Positions 22,601-34,242 are shown, counted from the first letter of the stretch. The stretch: DNA of 64,000 bases from Archivesica marissinica (GCA_014843695.1 CM026390.1:97458210-97522209), one strand, 5' to 3'. Numbers and translations: made by a program. The notes: generated by a model not told the origin, from the sequence alone.

Positions 22601-25600
22601 ACAATAAGTATAATGAAACATTACCTGGATGTGTACAATAAGTATAATGAAACATTACCTAGATATGTACAATAAATATAATGAAACATTACCTAGATAT
22701 GTACAATAAGTATAATGAAACATTACCTAGATATGTACAATAAATATAATGAAACATTACCTAGATATGTACAATAAGTATAATGAAACATTACCTGGAT
22801 GTGTACAATAAGTATAATGAAACATTACCTAGATATGTACAATAAGTATAATGAAACATTACCTGGATGTGTACAATAAGTATAATGAAACATTACCTAG
22901 ATATGTACAATAAGTATAATGAAACATTACCTGGATGTGTACAATAAGTATAATGAAACATTACCTGGATATGTACAATAAGTATAATGAAACATTACCT
23001 AGATATGTACAATAAGTATAATGAAACATTACCTAGATATGTACAATAAGTATAATGAAACATTACCTAGATATGTACAATAAGTATAATGAAACATTAC
23101 CTGGATATGTACAATAAGTATAATGAAACATTACCTGGATATGTACAATAAGTATAATGAAACATTACCTGGATATGTACAATAAATATAATGAAACATT
23201 ACCTGGATATGTACAATAAGTATAATGAAACATTACCTAGATATGTACAATAAGTATAATGAAACATTACCTAGATATGTACAATAATATTGAATTACCT
23301 GATATGTACAATAATATAATGAAACATTACTGATTGTACAATAATATAATGAAACATTACCTAGATATGTACAATAAGTATAATGAAACATTACCTGGAT
23401 ATGTACAATAAGTATAATGAAACATTACTGGATATGTACAATAAGTATAATGAAACATTACCTAGATATGTACAATAGATAATGAAACATTACCTGGATA
23501 TGTACAATAAGTATAATGAAACATTACCTGGATATGTACAATAAGTATAATGAAACATTACCTGGATGTGTACAATAAATATAATGAAACATTACCTGGA
23601 TATGTACAATAAGTATAATGAAACATTACCTGGATGTGTACAATAAATATAATGAAACATTACCTGGATATGTACAATAAGTATAATGAAACATTACCTA
23701 GATATGTACAATAAGTATAATGAAACATTACCTAGATATGTACAATAAGTATAATGAAACATTACCTGGATGTGTACAATAAGTATAATGAAACATTACC
23801 TAGATATGTACAATAAGTATAATGAAACATTACCTGGATGTGTACAATAAGTATAATGAAACATTACCTGGATATGTACAATAAGTATAATGAAACATTA
23901 CCTAGATATGTACAATAAGTATAATGAAACATTACCTGGATGTGTACAATAAGTATAATGAAACATTACCTAGATATGTACAATAAATATAATGAAACAT
24001 TACCTAGATATGTACAATAAGTATAATGAAACATTACCTGGATGTGTACAATAAGTATAATGAAACATTACCTAGATATGTACAATAAATATAATGAAAC
24101 ATTACCTAGATATGTACAATAAGTATAATGAAACATTACCTGGATGTGTACAATAAGTATAATGAAACATTACCTAGATATGTACAATAAGTATAATGAA
24201 ACATTACCTAGATATGTACAATAAGTATAATGAAACATTACCTAGATATGTACAATAAGTATAATGAAACATTACCTAGATATGTACAATAAGTATAATG
24301 AAACATTACCTGGATGTGTACAATAAGTATAATGAAACATTACCTAGATATGTACAATAAGTATAATGAAACATTACCTGGATGTGTACAATAAGTATAA
24401 TGAAACATTACCTAGATATGTACAATAAGTATAATGAAACATTACCTGGATGTGTACAATAAGTATAATGAAACATTACCTGGATATGTACAATAAGTAT
24501 AATGAAACATTACCTAGATATGTACAATAAGTATAATGAAACATTACCTAGATATGTACAATAAGTATAATGAAACATTACCTAGATATGTACAATAAGT
24601 ATAATGAAACATTACCTGGATATGTACAATAAGTATAATGAAACATTACCTGGATATGTACAATAAGTATAATGAAACATTACCTGGATGTGTACAATAA
24701 ATATAATGAAACATTACCTGGATATGTACAATAAGTATAATGAAACATTACCTAGATATGTACAATAAGTATAATGAAACATTACCTGGATATGTACAAT
24801 AAATATAATGAAACATTACCTGGATATGTACAATAAGTATAATGAAACATTACCTAGATATGTACAATAAGTATAATGAAACATTACCTAAGTACAATAA
24901 GTATAATGAAACATTACCTAGATATGTACAAAATAATGAAACAATTACCTGATATGTACAATAAGTATAATGAAACATTACCTGGATATGTACAATAAGT
25001 ATAATGAAACATTACCTGGATATGTACAATAAGTATAATGAAACATTACCTAGATATGTACAATAAGTATAATGAAACATTACCTGGATGTGTACAATAA
25101 GTATAATGAAACATTACCTGGATATGTACAATAAGTATAATGAAACATTACCTAGATATGTACAATAAGTATAATGAAACATTACCTGGATATGTACAAT
25201 AAGTATAATGAAACATTACCTAGATATGTACAATAAGTATAATGAAACATTACCTGGATATGTACAATAAGTATAATGAAACATTACCTAGATATGTACA
25301 ATAAGTATAATGAAACATTACCTGGATGTGTACAATAAGTATAATGAAACATTACCTAGATATGTACAATAAGTATAATGAAACATTACCTGGATATGTA
25401 CAATAAGTATAATGAAACATTACCTAGATATGTACAATAAGTATAATGAAACATTACCTGGATATGTACAATAAGTATAATGAAACATTACCTGGATATG
25501 TACAATAAGTATAATGAAACATTACCTAGATATGTACAATAAGTATAATGAAACATTACCTGGATGTGTACAATAAGTATAATGAAACATTACCTAGATA

Positions 25601-25971
25601 TGTACAATAAGTATAATGAAACATTACCTAGATATGTACAATAAGTATAATGAAACATTACCTGGATGTGTACAATAAATATAATGAAACATTACCTAGA
25701 TATGTACAATAAGTATAATGAAACATTACCTGGATATGTACAATAAGTATAATGAAACATTACCTAGATATGTACAATAAGTATAATGAAACATTACCTG
25801 GATATGTACAATAAGTATAATGAAACATTACCTGGATATGTACAATAAATATAATGAAACATTACCTGGATATGTACAATAAGTATAATGAAACATTACC
25901 TAGATATGTACAATAAGTATAATGAAACATTACCTAGATATGTACAATAAGTATAATGAAACATTACCTGA
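19656..25971. repeat. 34-bp satellite, subfamily B
   Basis: The unit is attacctagatatgtacaat plus aagtataatgaaac, again 34 bp, about 186 copies before the gap. Aligned to subfamily A it shares TTACCT-GAT-GTA and the period but differs at many positions. Internal variation is almost only tag/tgg, atg/gtg and aag/aaa. Short damaged stretches near 23285-23340 and 24890-24950 contain small deletions. It runs into an assembly gap. Confidence 0.97.
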
Positions 25972-26971
25972 NNNNNNNNNNNNNNNNNNNNNNNNNNNNN
26001 NNNNNNNNNNNNNNNNNNNNNNNNNNNNNNNNNNNNNNNNNNNNNNNNNNNNNNNNNNNNNNNNNNNNNNNNNNNNNNNNNNNNNNNNNNNNNNNNNNNN
26101 NNNNNNNNNNNNNNNNNNNNNNNNNNNNNNNNNNNNNNNNNNNNNNNNNNNNNNNNNNNNNNNNNNNNNNNNNNNNNNNNNNNNNNNNNNNNNNNNNNNN
26201 NNNNNNNNNNNNNNNNNNNNNNNNNNNNNNNNNNNNNNNNNNNNNNNNNNNNNNNNNNNNNNNNNNNNNNNNNNNNNNNNNNNNNNNNNNNNNNNNNNNN
26301 NNNNNNNNNNNNNNNNNNNNNNNNNNNNNNNNNNNNNNNNNNNNNNNNNNNNNNNNNNNNNNNNNNNNNNNNNNNNNNNNNNNNNNNNNNNNNNNNNNNN
26401 NNNNNNNNNNNNNNNNNNNNNNNNNNNNNNNNNNNNNNNNNNNNNNNNNNNNNNNNNNNNNNNNNNNNNNNNNNNNNNNNNNNNNNNNNNNNNNNNNNNN
26501 NNNNNNNNNNNNNNNNNNNNNNNNNNNNNNNNNNNNNNNNNNNNNNNNNNNNNNNNNNNNNNNNNNNNNNNNNNNNNNNNNNNNNNNNNNNNNNNNNNNN
26601 NNNNNNNNNNNNNNNNNNNNNNNNNNNNNNNNNNNNNNNNNNNNNNNNNNNNNNNNNNNNNNNNNNNNNNNNNNNNNNNNNNNNNNNNNNNNNNNNNNNN
26701 NNNNNNNNNNNNNNNNNNNNNNNNNNNNNNNNNNNNNNNNNNNNNNNNNNNNNNNNNNNNNNNNNNNNNNNNNNNNNNNNNNNNNNNNNNNNNNNNNNNN
26801 NNNNNNNNNNNNNNNNNNNNNNNNNNNNNNNNNNNNNNNNNNNNNNNNNNNNNNNNNNNNNNNNNNNNNNNNNNNNNNNNNNNNNNNNNNNNNNNNNNNN
26901 NNNNNNNNNNNNNNNNNNNNNNNNNNNNNNNNNNNNNNNNNNNNNNNNNNNNNNNNNNNNNNNNNNNNNNN
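25972..26971. other. Assembly gap, 1000 N
   Basis: Exactly 1000 undetermined bases, a conventional placeholder length. The left side is still satellite, so the array end is not seen. Confidence 0.99.
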
Positions 26972-27086
26972 CTCTGGTTCTTTTACGTGCACGGTGTAAA
27001 GCACCGACACGAGACCTCGGTTTAAAATCCCATCTGAAAGACGGGTTAATTGTATTAGGGTCAGACGGGGGATCGAACCTGCGATC
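26972..27086 (-). mobile_element. SINE family 1, truncated by the gap
   Basis: Inverse complement of the 5' part of the copy at 5124-5390: the T-arm (gggggatcgaacctgcgatc) at 27066-27086, then the Meta-like gacctcggtttaaa block and the ggttcttttacgtgcac block, cut by the gap. Confidence 0.75.
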
Positions 27087-27182
27087 ATCCCGAAAGTTAA
27101 CTATGTATACACTGATTAAATGACACAAACTCATTTTAAGTAGACTCTTTGAAACATTAGAATATAATGTACATGGAAGTTA

Positions 27183-27265
27183 TTGAAGGCCGTCTGCAAT
27201 GCTAGTGTGGCCCCCTTCGGATTTGGAATCGAACAATCCCCGGTTCGATACTTGCTCAGGCCACG
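27183..27265. repeat. Possible tRNA-like fragment
   Basis: ccccggttcgatac resembles a T-arm, with gtggcc/ggccac able to pair around it. Weak. Confidence 0.25.
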
Positions 27266-27294
27266 TATGTAAGCCTGCCCAGGAAAACATGTCT

Positions 27295-27339
27295 AGGTCC
27301 CCGCAAGGGGTTTTGACATTAATGGAACATACATACAAT
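27295..27339 (-). repeat. Dispersed short motif, copy 1
   Basis: The inverse complement reads gtatgtatgttccattaatg, then tcaaaaccccttgcggggac. Close copies are at 40060-40092 and 44476-44507. The terminal cccc...gggg forms a small hairpin. Confidence 0.6.
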
Positions 27340-27384
27340 GCTTGTCTCTTATCACAGACAACAATGAGTTCATGCTAATGAATG

Positions 27385-27685
27385 TATATGGGCCAAGCAT
27401 TGATGACGTTAATTGTTTTAATACAATATAACGATTTATGGAAGAAAATGAATGGGGGGTGGGGGTTACATTGTTCTTGATATGAATATAGACAAGAAAC
27501 AGGAAATAATTGATGCACATAAATAAATTAGTAAGAAACTTCATAACCTAATAGAAAACAATGACATGTTGGACATATGGTGTATCATGAATCAGGAATT
27601 AAAACAATTCACTTGGCATTCTAACCATAACCCTCCAATATGCTGCAGACTGGATGACTTCTTAATATCTTCTAAAAGGTTTGAT
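27385..27685 (+). pseudogene. LINE endonuclease fragment (L1/Tx1-like)
   Basis: Degenerate reading with stops: MNVYGPSIDDV, then further on LDIWCIMNQELKQFTWHSN and PPICCRLDDFLISS. The pattern VDIWR-N-P---QYTWHS and RLDYFLIS belongs to the apurinic-like endonuclease domain of L1-group non-LTR retrotransposons. It is probably the first piece of the element whose later parts are at 29150-29360 and 29515-30270 in the same orientation. Confidence 0.7.
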
Positions 27686-27800
27686 TTGATAATATTTTAT
27701 TGCTCTATATACATGTATATAAAAATCACAATCGTTGTACAAATAGAAATTTAGCAAATGGGTTGGGCAACAAGTTCTAACAACATTAGTGATTGGCCCT
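27685..27800 (-). repeat. Dispersed repeat, copy 2
   Basis: Shares attttattgctc, caaatgggt-gggc and aagttcta-caacattagt in the same order as 14866-15010. It begins where the LINE endonuclease homology stops, so it may be the edge of an insertion. Confidence 0.55.
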
Positions 27801-28064
27801 CCTCATAAAATAAATTAAGAACAACAGAATGTAAGTGGCGTAGGTAGTTCTGAAAACATGTGCATAATGCATTTTTGCATTTTACAAGATTTAATATAGT
27901 TAGTCTGTGAATTTTCAAAGAAATGTGCTAGTTTGCTTAGAACTTGTTGATGTGGAGAAGTTCTTATGTAAACTATATGGCTGCAACGAAAAGAGACACG
28001 ATCCTGGTATCAACATGTGCCGGTACTGCCTGTCCATAGACTAAAAAAGGCTTAGAGTTACTGC
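27801..28064. other. Unassigned, inside the nested repeats
   Basis: No domain recognised. Confidence 0.3.
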
Positions 28065-28345
28065 CACCGACAGCGAATGCCCTTGAACTCCATTTCATAC
28101 GGACCAACTATCAAGCAAAAGTATGGCTTCAAGTGGATACTCCTACTATAACTGTGGACAATGTCGTTCAGACAGAAGGCTGGGTATTTGACGACAATGT
28201 GCTCAAACCCGTATGGACAGGCTGTCAGCAGTCCCAAAATCGTGCATAGAACTGACAACTTGTGGTTGCAGTGGCACTGCAAGATGTAAATGCTACAAGT
28301 CTGGACATGTATGTATGTTTGAGTGTGGGTTGTTATAGTTTGGAG
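28065..28345 (+). pseudogene. Repetitive unnamed protein family, Cys-rich C-terminus
   Basis: The plus strand reads ANALELHFIRTNYQAKVWLQ, then EGWVFDDNVLKPVW. After one frameshift near 28245 it reads ELTTCGCSGTARCKCYKSG and VCMFEC. I recall this layout (LELHxxRxNYQAxxW, a GW motif, then LxxCxCxxxCxxxxCxCxxxxxxC) as the C-terminus of a family with many copies in bivalves and corals. Function unknown. The C-x-C spacing suggests metal binding. This copy is frameshifted. Confidence 0.55.
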
Positions 28346-28684
28346 TTAGAAGTTGTTCGCTTTAACATACATACTAGGAAATATTATGTTGTGCATACAT
28401 TATGTACGTTAATCTGCCATTTAGTAATAAAATGTATACAGTGCATTGTTGTATGTTCATTATTCACTACACCTTACATTTTTTTATTTTCAACATTTTC
28501 ACTCGTTTGAAGCTTTGACCGTTGACCTCACTGTGACCAATAATCAAAAATAAAATTTTGTTATCCGGTCTTGCGGTTTCGGTTACACTCCAAGGAACAT
28601 GTTTAGCTCGGATACCGAGTATTAACAGAAAATGCCATAAAAATTTGTTTTAAGCATCTTTCTTGGGTGTTGATGTATGTCTGT

Positions 28685-29110
28685 CTATGAGATAGTTGTA
28701 GTAGTTTCGGCTATAGTTCGGGGAAATATAGTTTCTAAATATTCGGGGAGAATGTCGTTTTTGGCTTTGTAGACTATTACTAGTTTTTTTAATTTTCCGC
28801 CGGTTATGCCTGAATGTTTGTAATGGTCGACAAAACCAAGCTGAACGTCATTAAAGTAAAGAATGGGTTTATCAGTCTGATGTGATGAAAATAACATGCC
28901 TTCAGTTTTATTAGGAATAAAATTGACGAGTCACTGCTTAAGACCATTCGTTAATGTTTCTGAGATCGTGGTTCAATGTAGTTTCAATATAAGTCATATC
29001 GTTAGATGAAACGGCAAGTGAACTGTCGTCTGCGAAAAGTCTTGTTACACTAAGTATATTATCTGCTATATCGGTAACATAAACAAGAACTACCAGGGGT
29101 CGAAGGGCGG
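28685..29110 (-). pseudogene. LINE reverse-transcriptase fragment
   Basis: The minus strand reads VLVYVTDIADNILSVTRLFA, immediately followed by DDSSLAVSSNDMTYIETTLN, that is the catalytic FADD motif. After a stop and frameshift it continues GMLFSSHQTDKPILYFNDV and VDHYKHSGIT, then jumps to LPEYLETIFPRTIAETT, so an internal piece is missing. It lies opposite to the L1/Tx1-like fragments on either side and is probably nested within them. Confidence 0.75.
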
Positions 29111-29149
29111 GACCTTGGTGTGCATAAGCAATGATATTACATGTACATA

Positions 29150-29360
29150 TATTAGAAAGTTCGGATCCTACAAAGACGGGTGGTTTGAAATAGCATCAAA
29201 CAATGTAAGTGCAAATCCAAATACTCTTTGGGAATTGATTAAAGGTTGTATCAGAAATGTAACTATCAAATATTGTTCATGGAAAAAGAAGGAAAATAAT
29301 AAAAATGAAAAACAATTCATAAAAGTAATTGATGAACTAGAGTTAAAATTAATATGATTC
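29150..29360 (+). pseudogene. LINE endonuclease-RT linker fragment (L1/Tx1-like)
   Basis: Reads GWFEIASNNVSANPNTLWEL, then IKGCIRNVTIKYCSWKKKEN. The NPxTLWELxKxxIRxxTIKY pattern is the stretch between endonuclease and polymerase in L1-group elements. Same strand as 27385-27685. Confidence 0.65.
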
Positions 29361-29514
29361 AACAAAATTCAATTAAAAAGAGTGAACTTGACATTATTAT
29401 AAATACAAATATTTGCCTCATAAACAGAGTATTTCAACTAATAAACAAACTTCGTATACACGTTGAATAACAAATTTATGTAATAGAGGACAACTTCTAT
29501 TTGACTCAAATTAT

Positions 29515-30270
29515 CTGCCAGCACATTGCTGCGAAACTTGGAAATAGCTTTTTGCGAGATGTAATTATCAATTGGACAATGTCAATTTCAAGGAAAATAT
29601 TGTTATGCAAATGAGATATTATGGAATAGCTCGTTTATATAGGTTTTAGAAAATACGTTATTTTATAAGAATTGGTTTCAAAATGGAATTAAATATGTAG
29701 GTCATATATATATATCGAATAACAAGACAATTTCATACTTTTACAGAACTACAAAACATCTATGGAATAGACCGTTCAGATTTTCTAAATTACCACATGC
29801 TAGTGTTAAATATTTCTAAAAAATGGAAAGAAGAAATAAAAGAGAATAATCAAATGGATAGAAATTCAAAAACGTTGCTAGAGGAAATAAAAAATATTAA
29901 AAGACCAACACAATTCATATACAAAACATTCCTAAAAACTTACAATAAAACTTCACAAAATAAGGCCGAAACAAAATGGAAAGCTATATTTGAATACCTG
30001 GAATGGAAGAAAATATATAATATGCAATTTGTATGTATTATCGATACAAAATTACGAACATTCCAATATAAATATGTGACACGAATATTACCTACTAATG
30101 AACTACTCTATAAATTAAAAATAAGAAACTCAACTTTATGTGAACTTTGCAATATGGATACAGATACATTAAAACATTTATTCTGGGACTGTTCTCATGT
30201 TCAACATTTTTGGTCGCGATTTAAAACATATTTGATAGACAAACATATAGAGTTTAATATAGATTAAAAA
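29515..30270 (+). pseudogene. LINE C-terminal region (L1/Tx1-like)
   Basis: Early part with stops: CCETWNSFLRDVIINW, EILWNSSFI. From 29797 an open frame of 156 residues contains TKLRTFQYKYVTRILPTNEL, then CELCNMDTDTLKHLFWDCSH. The C-x2-C...H-x4-C cluster after FQYKxxTRILPTN is typical of the end of this LINE group. The polymerase core is missing between here and 29360, so the copy is internally deleted. The element at 34243-34978 is a relative. Confidence 0.78.
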
Positions 30271-31561
30271 ACAGTTTCATTTGGTTTTCAAAGTATAGAG
30301 CATCCTTCCTGATATCTTACTTTACTAATTCCTTCTCTCTATATAAAAATTAATAAATGCATTTGTAGTATACTTATTAGTATGTAGTATTTATAGATTA
30401 TTGTCAAATAACTGTATTTATATTATATGTTTACATATGTAATAGTTATGATATTATCAAAAAATATACAAATTACTACTGGTAGCTCAAAATAAATCTA
30501 ATAAAAAACAAAACTATGTATTTGTGTAGTAGATATACGATTATATTTCTTTGTTCATGTTGATGTTGTGATATAATACCAGTACATGATCATATCTTCC
30601 TCCCACACCATGCTATAATTCTATAGCCAACTTCTGTAATGCTGAACGTGATGACATTATGTGTGCTAAAATTACAATTGAACACATCACATGTGAATCC
30701 ATGCAGCTGCTATGCTTTCACAAATTGAATCACTATTATGCTGTAGTAGCCTTTATGTAAAACATGTTTGGTGTTACTACAATTACAGTACTATAATGCA
30801 TTCTCCGATGAGAATCACCGCCAGTCATAGTGTTTTCATAGTGGTGTTAATTCTTACACGCAGTCTATTCGAATCAAGCACATGCATTTATTTTGATTCT
30901 TTTAATCACGTGATGATGAATTGTGTGTTACGATACAATCTGACGAACGTCTGCATAACTAGTATGCGTCTTGGGAATCAAGACATATATCATAACATAC
31001 ACCCGTGGGTTGCCGAGTACGTTTTCTCTTACTTTTGTCCAAATCGTCATTTTGACAATAACCAATTGTATGTATGTAATAAATCGCACAGTGCACACAC
31101 ATATTGAAAGAACAAGAGGTACGGGCAGTACACACGCGCATTGTTCAGGCAACGGATGTCCATTCTTGTCTGGTTATTCATTAAAGGTGTTATGGTAGCC
31201 AGCTTGTAAGGCCGGAGTATGTATCGGTGCATATGTCGCGGACTTGTATTTTCAGTTTAATCTCATTTGCACTTCAAATAGACACGTTTGACAGTACATG
31301 GAAAAGGTTTTCAGAGTTCCCACTAAACTGTAATGAGGAATTATTGTAAAATCCTTGTATCCTTGGACAATCCACACCCGCATGGTCATTCTACAGATTT
31401 CCATGTTGGTCTTATTATCCGTGATATAGCGGTTATTGAAACGGGAATGGTCTGCTTTCTATTAGATATTTAGAGTCTTTAGTGGTTCTCTTTTATCAGT
31501 TTTACCCGTTTTCTTATAAGGCTTATTTGAACTGAGTAAGATTACAGGTGTGACGTGTCCG
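30271..31561. other. Intergenic, nothing recognised
   Basis: AT-rich. A 131-codon plus-strand frame (30712-31107) has no domain I recognise and shows no coding features beyond its length. Confidence 0.45.
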
Positions 31562-32643
31562 TTACCCGCGATACACGTTTTGGATAGAGCACTCATCAAC
31601 GATGACAGTGTTCGTGACAAATTGACAGAAGGTAGGATTGGTAGTACTTCCGTTTATGATCCCTCTTTGTTGACAGAAAATATTTTCAATTACGTCACTG
31701 TTGATTCTTGCAGGTAATATGGATTTTCTGTTTATTTTCAGAATATGTTTGCAAAGTTGTGTAAAGCAGACTATATACGACACTAATTTCTTTTCATTCT
31801 TTGCAGATGAAGCTCTTTCCGAATTCTGAACATAGTATTCCCAATCGTCAAACAAAGTAAGTGCTTCATTCAACTGTCACAAACGAATGTCTCCAACGTC
31901 TGTAATAGGCTTTTTATCTCTAAACACTGCTACCATGTAGTACTCGTGGCTTTCAATAAGTTTATTGAATCATCCAGCGCATCGCCTGCATCTCCGAGTG
32001 ACGGTTGAAATGATTGCATCAAATCATTGAGCATTTCGGTATCCAACACATCTTCCTAAACATCCCTAATTTATTTCTCATTTTGGATTCCTGACTCAAG
32101 TAGAGGTGTTCATTTGTAAGTATGTAATGGATTGGGAAGCTGTTTGTGTCGTTGTCCCACTTAAACCCATTGATCCAATGTTCCCATACTATTGGCGTTT
32201 TATACAGCAGTTGACGTTTTCCTGAATTATTCTCACAACTTTTTAAGATGTTATTTCTGATGCGCATGTGAATAATCCATTATAAATAGGACAGGGGCGT
32301 GGCTTGGAAACCAGATATTCTTTGTCGAATACAATTGAGATAATGGTGTAGAATCTGTGAAAAACATATTCAGAAAGTCTCTGTTAGTTTGGGTTCCGTC
32401 CATGGATACAAAACACACCTTGAAACCGTACATGTTGAGATGTTGTACAGTTTTCCAAAATAGAAAATGGAGATTCCCAGCTTTAGTTTGAGCTACTGGG
32501 AAACAGGCAAATGAGAAAAGAAAACTATTTAAACCCATATATATATATATATATACACTGCAGAACATGAATTGCGAATTATTGTTATGATTTCCCTGAG
32601 CACATTTGCTCGAAACAATCAGATTCCTCTCCCATATCAACAC
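31562..32643 (-). pseudogene. P-element/THAP9-like transposase remnant
   Basis: Three minus-strand frames in the expected order. First (32643-32251): FPVAQTKAGNLHFLFWKTV, FKVCFVSMDGTQTNRDF and NIWFPSHAPVLFIMDYSH, like the RNase-H-fold catalytic part (SDG...N, then FFDxPHLLK). Second (32267-32019): WINGFKWDNDTNSFPIHYIL and ESKMRNKLG, like the helical insertion. Third (31873-31562): INSDVIENIFCQQRGIING and TNPTFCQF, like the C-terminal part where LNSDxxENFF is conserved. Frameshifts separate the pieces. No THAP zinc finger was found, and terminal repeats were not identified. Confidence 0.6.
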
Positions 32644-33152
32644 ACCCCACTAACTTTACTTCTCCATTACTAGGAATCATACAGATAGAGATCTTCATGT
32701 ATGCTTCATTTTTACTGGGTATGTGATACTGTTATCAAATAATTAAGAAAATAGTTTTGAAATTAGATAATACATATGATATGACATTGGCACCACACTA
32801 ATAAATTTCGATAAATGCAATATTGCTAAAACATATCTTACTACAAGTGCACAGTGTTTGCAGTATACAAATTACGATTAATCCTGGGGGGAAATGTTGA
32901 TAATGTCATTTTAAATATCATTGTAATGAATACAGAAAGAACACTTGTCTATAGAAGCAAAATATGTGCACGGGCTCTTCCATTTCTCTATATTGGGGAT
33001 TCGTGCCGACACTGTGGTAAATTAAGACGACATAATCCTACAACAGAAAGCATATCCAATAGACAACACATTCTCCAAACGAATGAACCAGGTGATGATC
33101 ATATTCCATCCTGTTAAACATCAAGCTATCCATTATTTTCTCTACTGTACTC
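32644..33152. other. Intergenic, nothing firm
   Basis: An 87-codon plus-strand frame (32854-33117) carries one CRHCGK motif. There is no other support for a gene. Confidence 0.4.
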
Positions 33153-33158
33153 TTTATT
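33153..33158 (-). terminator. Candidate polyadenylation signal of the kinase gene
   Basis: AATAAA on the minus strand, about 285 bases after the kinase stop codon. It is the first canonical signal I see downstream. Confidence 0.4.
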
Positions 33159-33441
33159 ATTTTATCAAATGTACTATTTCAACCCGTGTCACAACAGTTG
33201 TTATCTATATATGTGTATTCGTATATGTCATGTAGTAAAATATCTGAATGTTTAAAGATCAATTGATTTGAATTGATTATATTTGCCAAATTTCCTGTTA
33301 CTTATGCAGTAGAAAAAGATGTTTAGCGTAGTATTTGTATATCTCAGTAGCAACATTCTAATAAACCTGGTTGAAGTTGTTGTAAGAATGACAGTATTGC
33401 CCAGTATATATGTTCTGGCGATATCGGAACACATCACATAT

Positions 33442-34242
33442 CTATGCCATGTTCGGTCGTTTTGACGGATCTGAGCTCCAAGCCTTCTGTATGATTTCCA
33501 TGACCTCTTTCTCTATGGTGTGAGCTTGTGGTACTTTCGGTACGAGACCTTCATCTCCTACACACCTTGTAAGCTCCTGATATGTGATATCGGAAAATGG
33601 TTCTTCCTTTAAAATTATTTCGCGGAAAATCAGCGATAGACCATAGACATCTGCAAGCATCATTTCTTTGGTAGAAAGCAACTCGCCGCGGAGAATCTCC
33701 GGCGAGGAATAACGAGGAGTACCGATATTGTACACCAACTCGTCCGTGTTTGCAGACGACAGTGTGTAGTTTCTTTTAATTATACTAAGACCACAGTCGG
33801 TGATCTTCACCTCGCAGATGTGATCTTCGATGTAATCCATTAGAATATTAGCGGACTTGAGGTCACAATGGGCGATTCTCTTGAAATGCAAATATTTCAT
33901 TCCGTCACAGATCTGCTGGATAATCCCGATGCGCTCAAGCTCGGTAAAATTGATCTCATTTCTAATGTGGATGGCATCGTACAAGCTCATTTGCATATAC
34001 TCCATAACGATACATGTATTCAGAGTTGTCTCAACACAGGCGCCTATGAACTTGACAATATTCGGATGGTTGAGTGTGCAGAATGTCATCACCTCCTCGG
34101 CGAACTCTTTAATTATTTTGTTCGAGATCTTCTCCTTCTGTATCCTCTTCACGGCAACAACGGTTTCGTTCCACTTCGCAAAGTATACTTCACCAAAACC
34201 TCCTCGGCCTATTTTGCTATGCAGTTTTATGTCAGCGAACGC
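33442..34242 (-). CDS. TKL-like protein kinase domain, main part of a split exon
   Basis: Kinase domain that would transfer phosphate from ATP to protein. Visible in order: glycine loop GRGGFGEV (34186-34209), ATP-binding lysine in VAVKR (34147-34149), HPNIVKFIGAC, hinge CIVMEYM, catalytic loop HCDLKSAN (33847-33870), metal-binding DCG in place of DFG (33790-33798), GTPRYSSPEIL (SPE for APE, 33697-33708), ADVYGLSL, and the final arginine in KRPNM. Lysine, both aspartates and asparagine are kept, so catalysis is plausible, but the HRD arginine is cysteine (non-RD type). The frame stops right after RPNMA, slightly earlier than most kinase domains. The 5' end joins 35124-34979 once the LINE at 34243-34978 is removed. 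The TKL group is inferred from the GEVYxAxW and HPNIVxFxGAC style. Confidence 0.9.
   Translation of the reverse strand, partial: AFADIKLHSKIGRGGFGEVYFAKWNETVVAVKRIQKEKISNKIIKEFAEEVMTFCTLNHPNIVKFIGACVETTLNTCIVMEYMQMSLYDAIHIRNEINFTELERIGIIQQICDGMKYLHFKRIAHCDLKSANILMDYIEDHICEVKITDCGLSIIKRNYTLSSANTDELVYNIGTPRYSSPEILRGELLSTKEMMLADVYGLSLIFREIILKEEPFSDITYQELTRCVGDEGLVPKVPQAHTIEKEVMEIIQKAWSSDPSKRPNMA

Noticed and set aside
16490..25971. CRISPR-like array (short repeats over 9 kb)
   Set aside because: Units are contiguous with no unique spacers, and the surroundings are eukaryotic.
25896..27134. Open frames of 347-412 codons across 25972-26971
   Set aside because: They consist almost entirely of undetermined bases.
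30712..31107. 131-codon plus-strand frame
   Set aside because: No domain, no splice context, and overlapping frames of similar length on the other strand.
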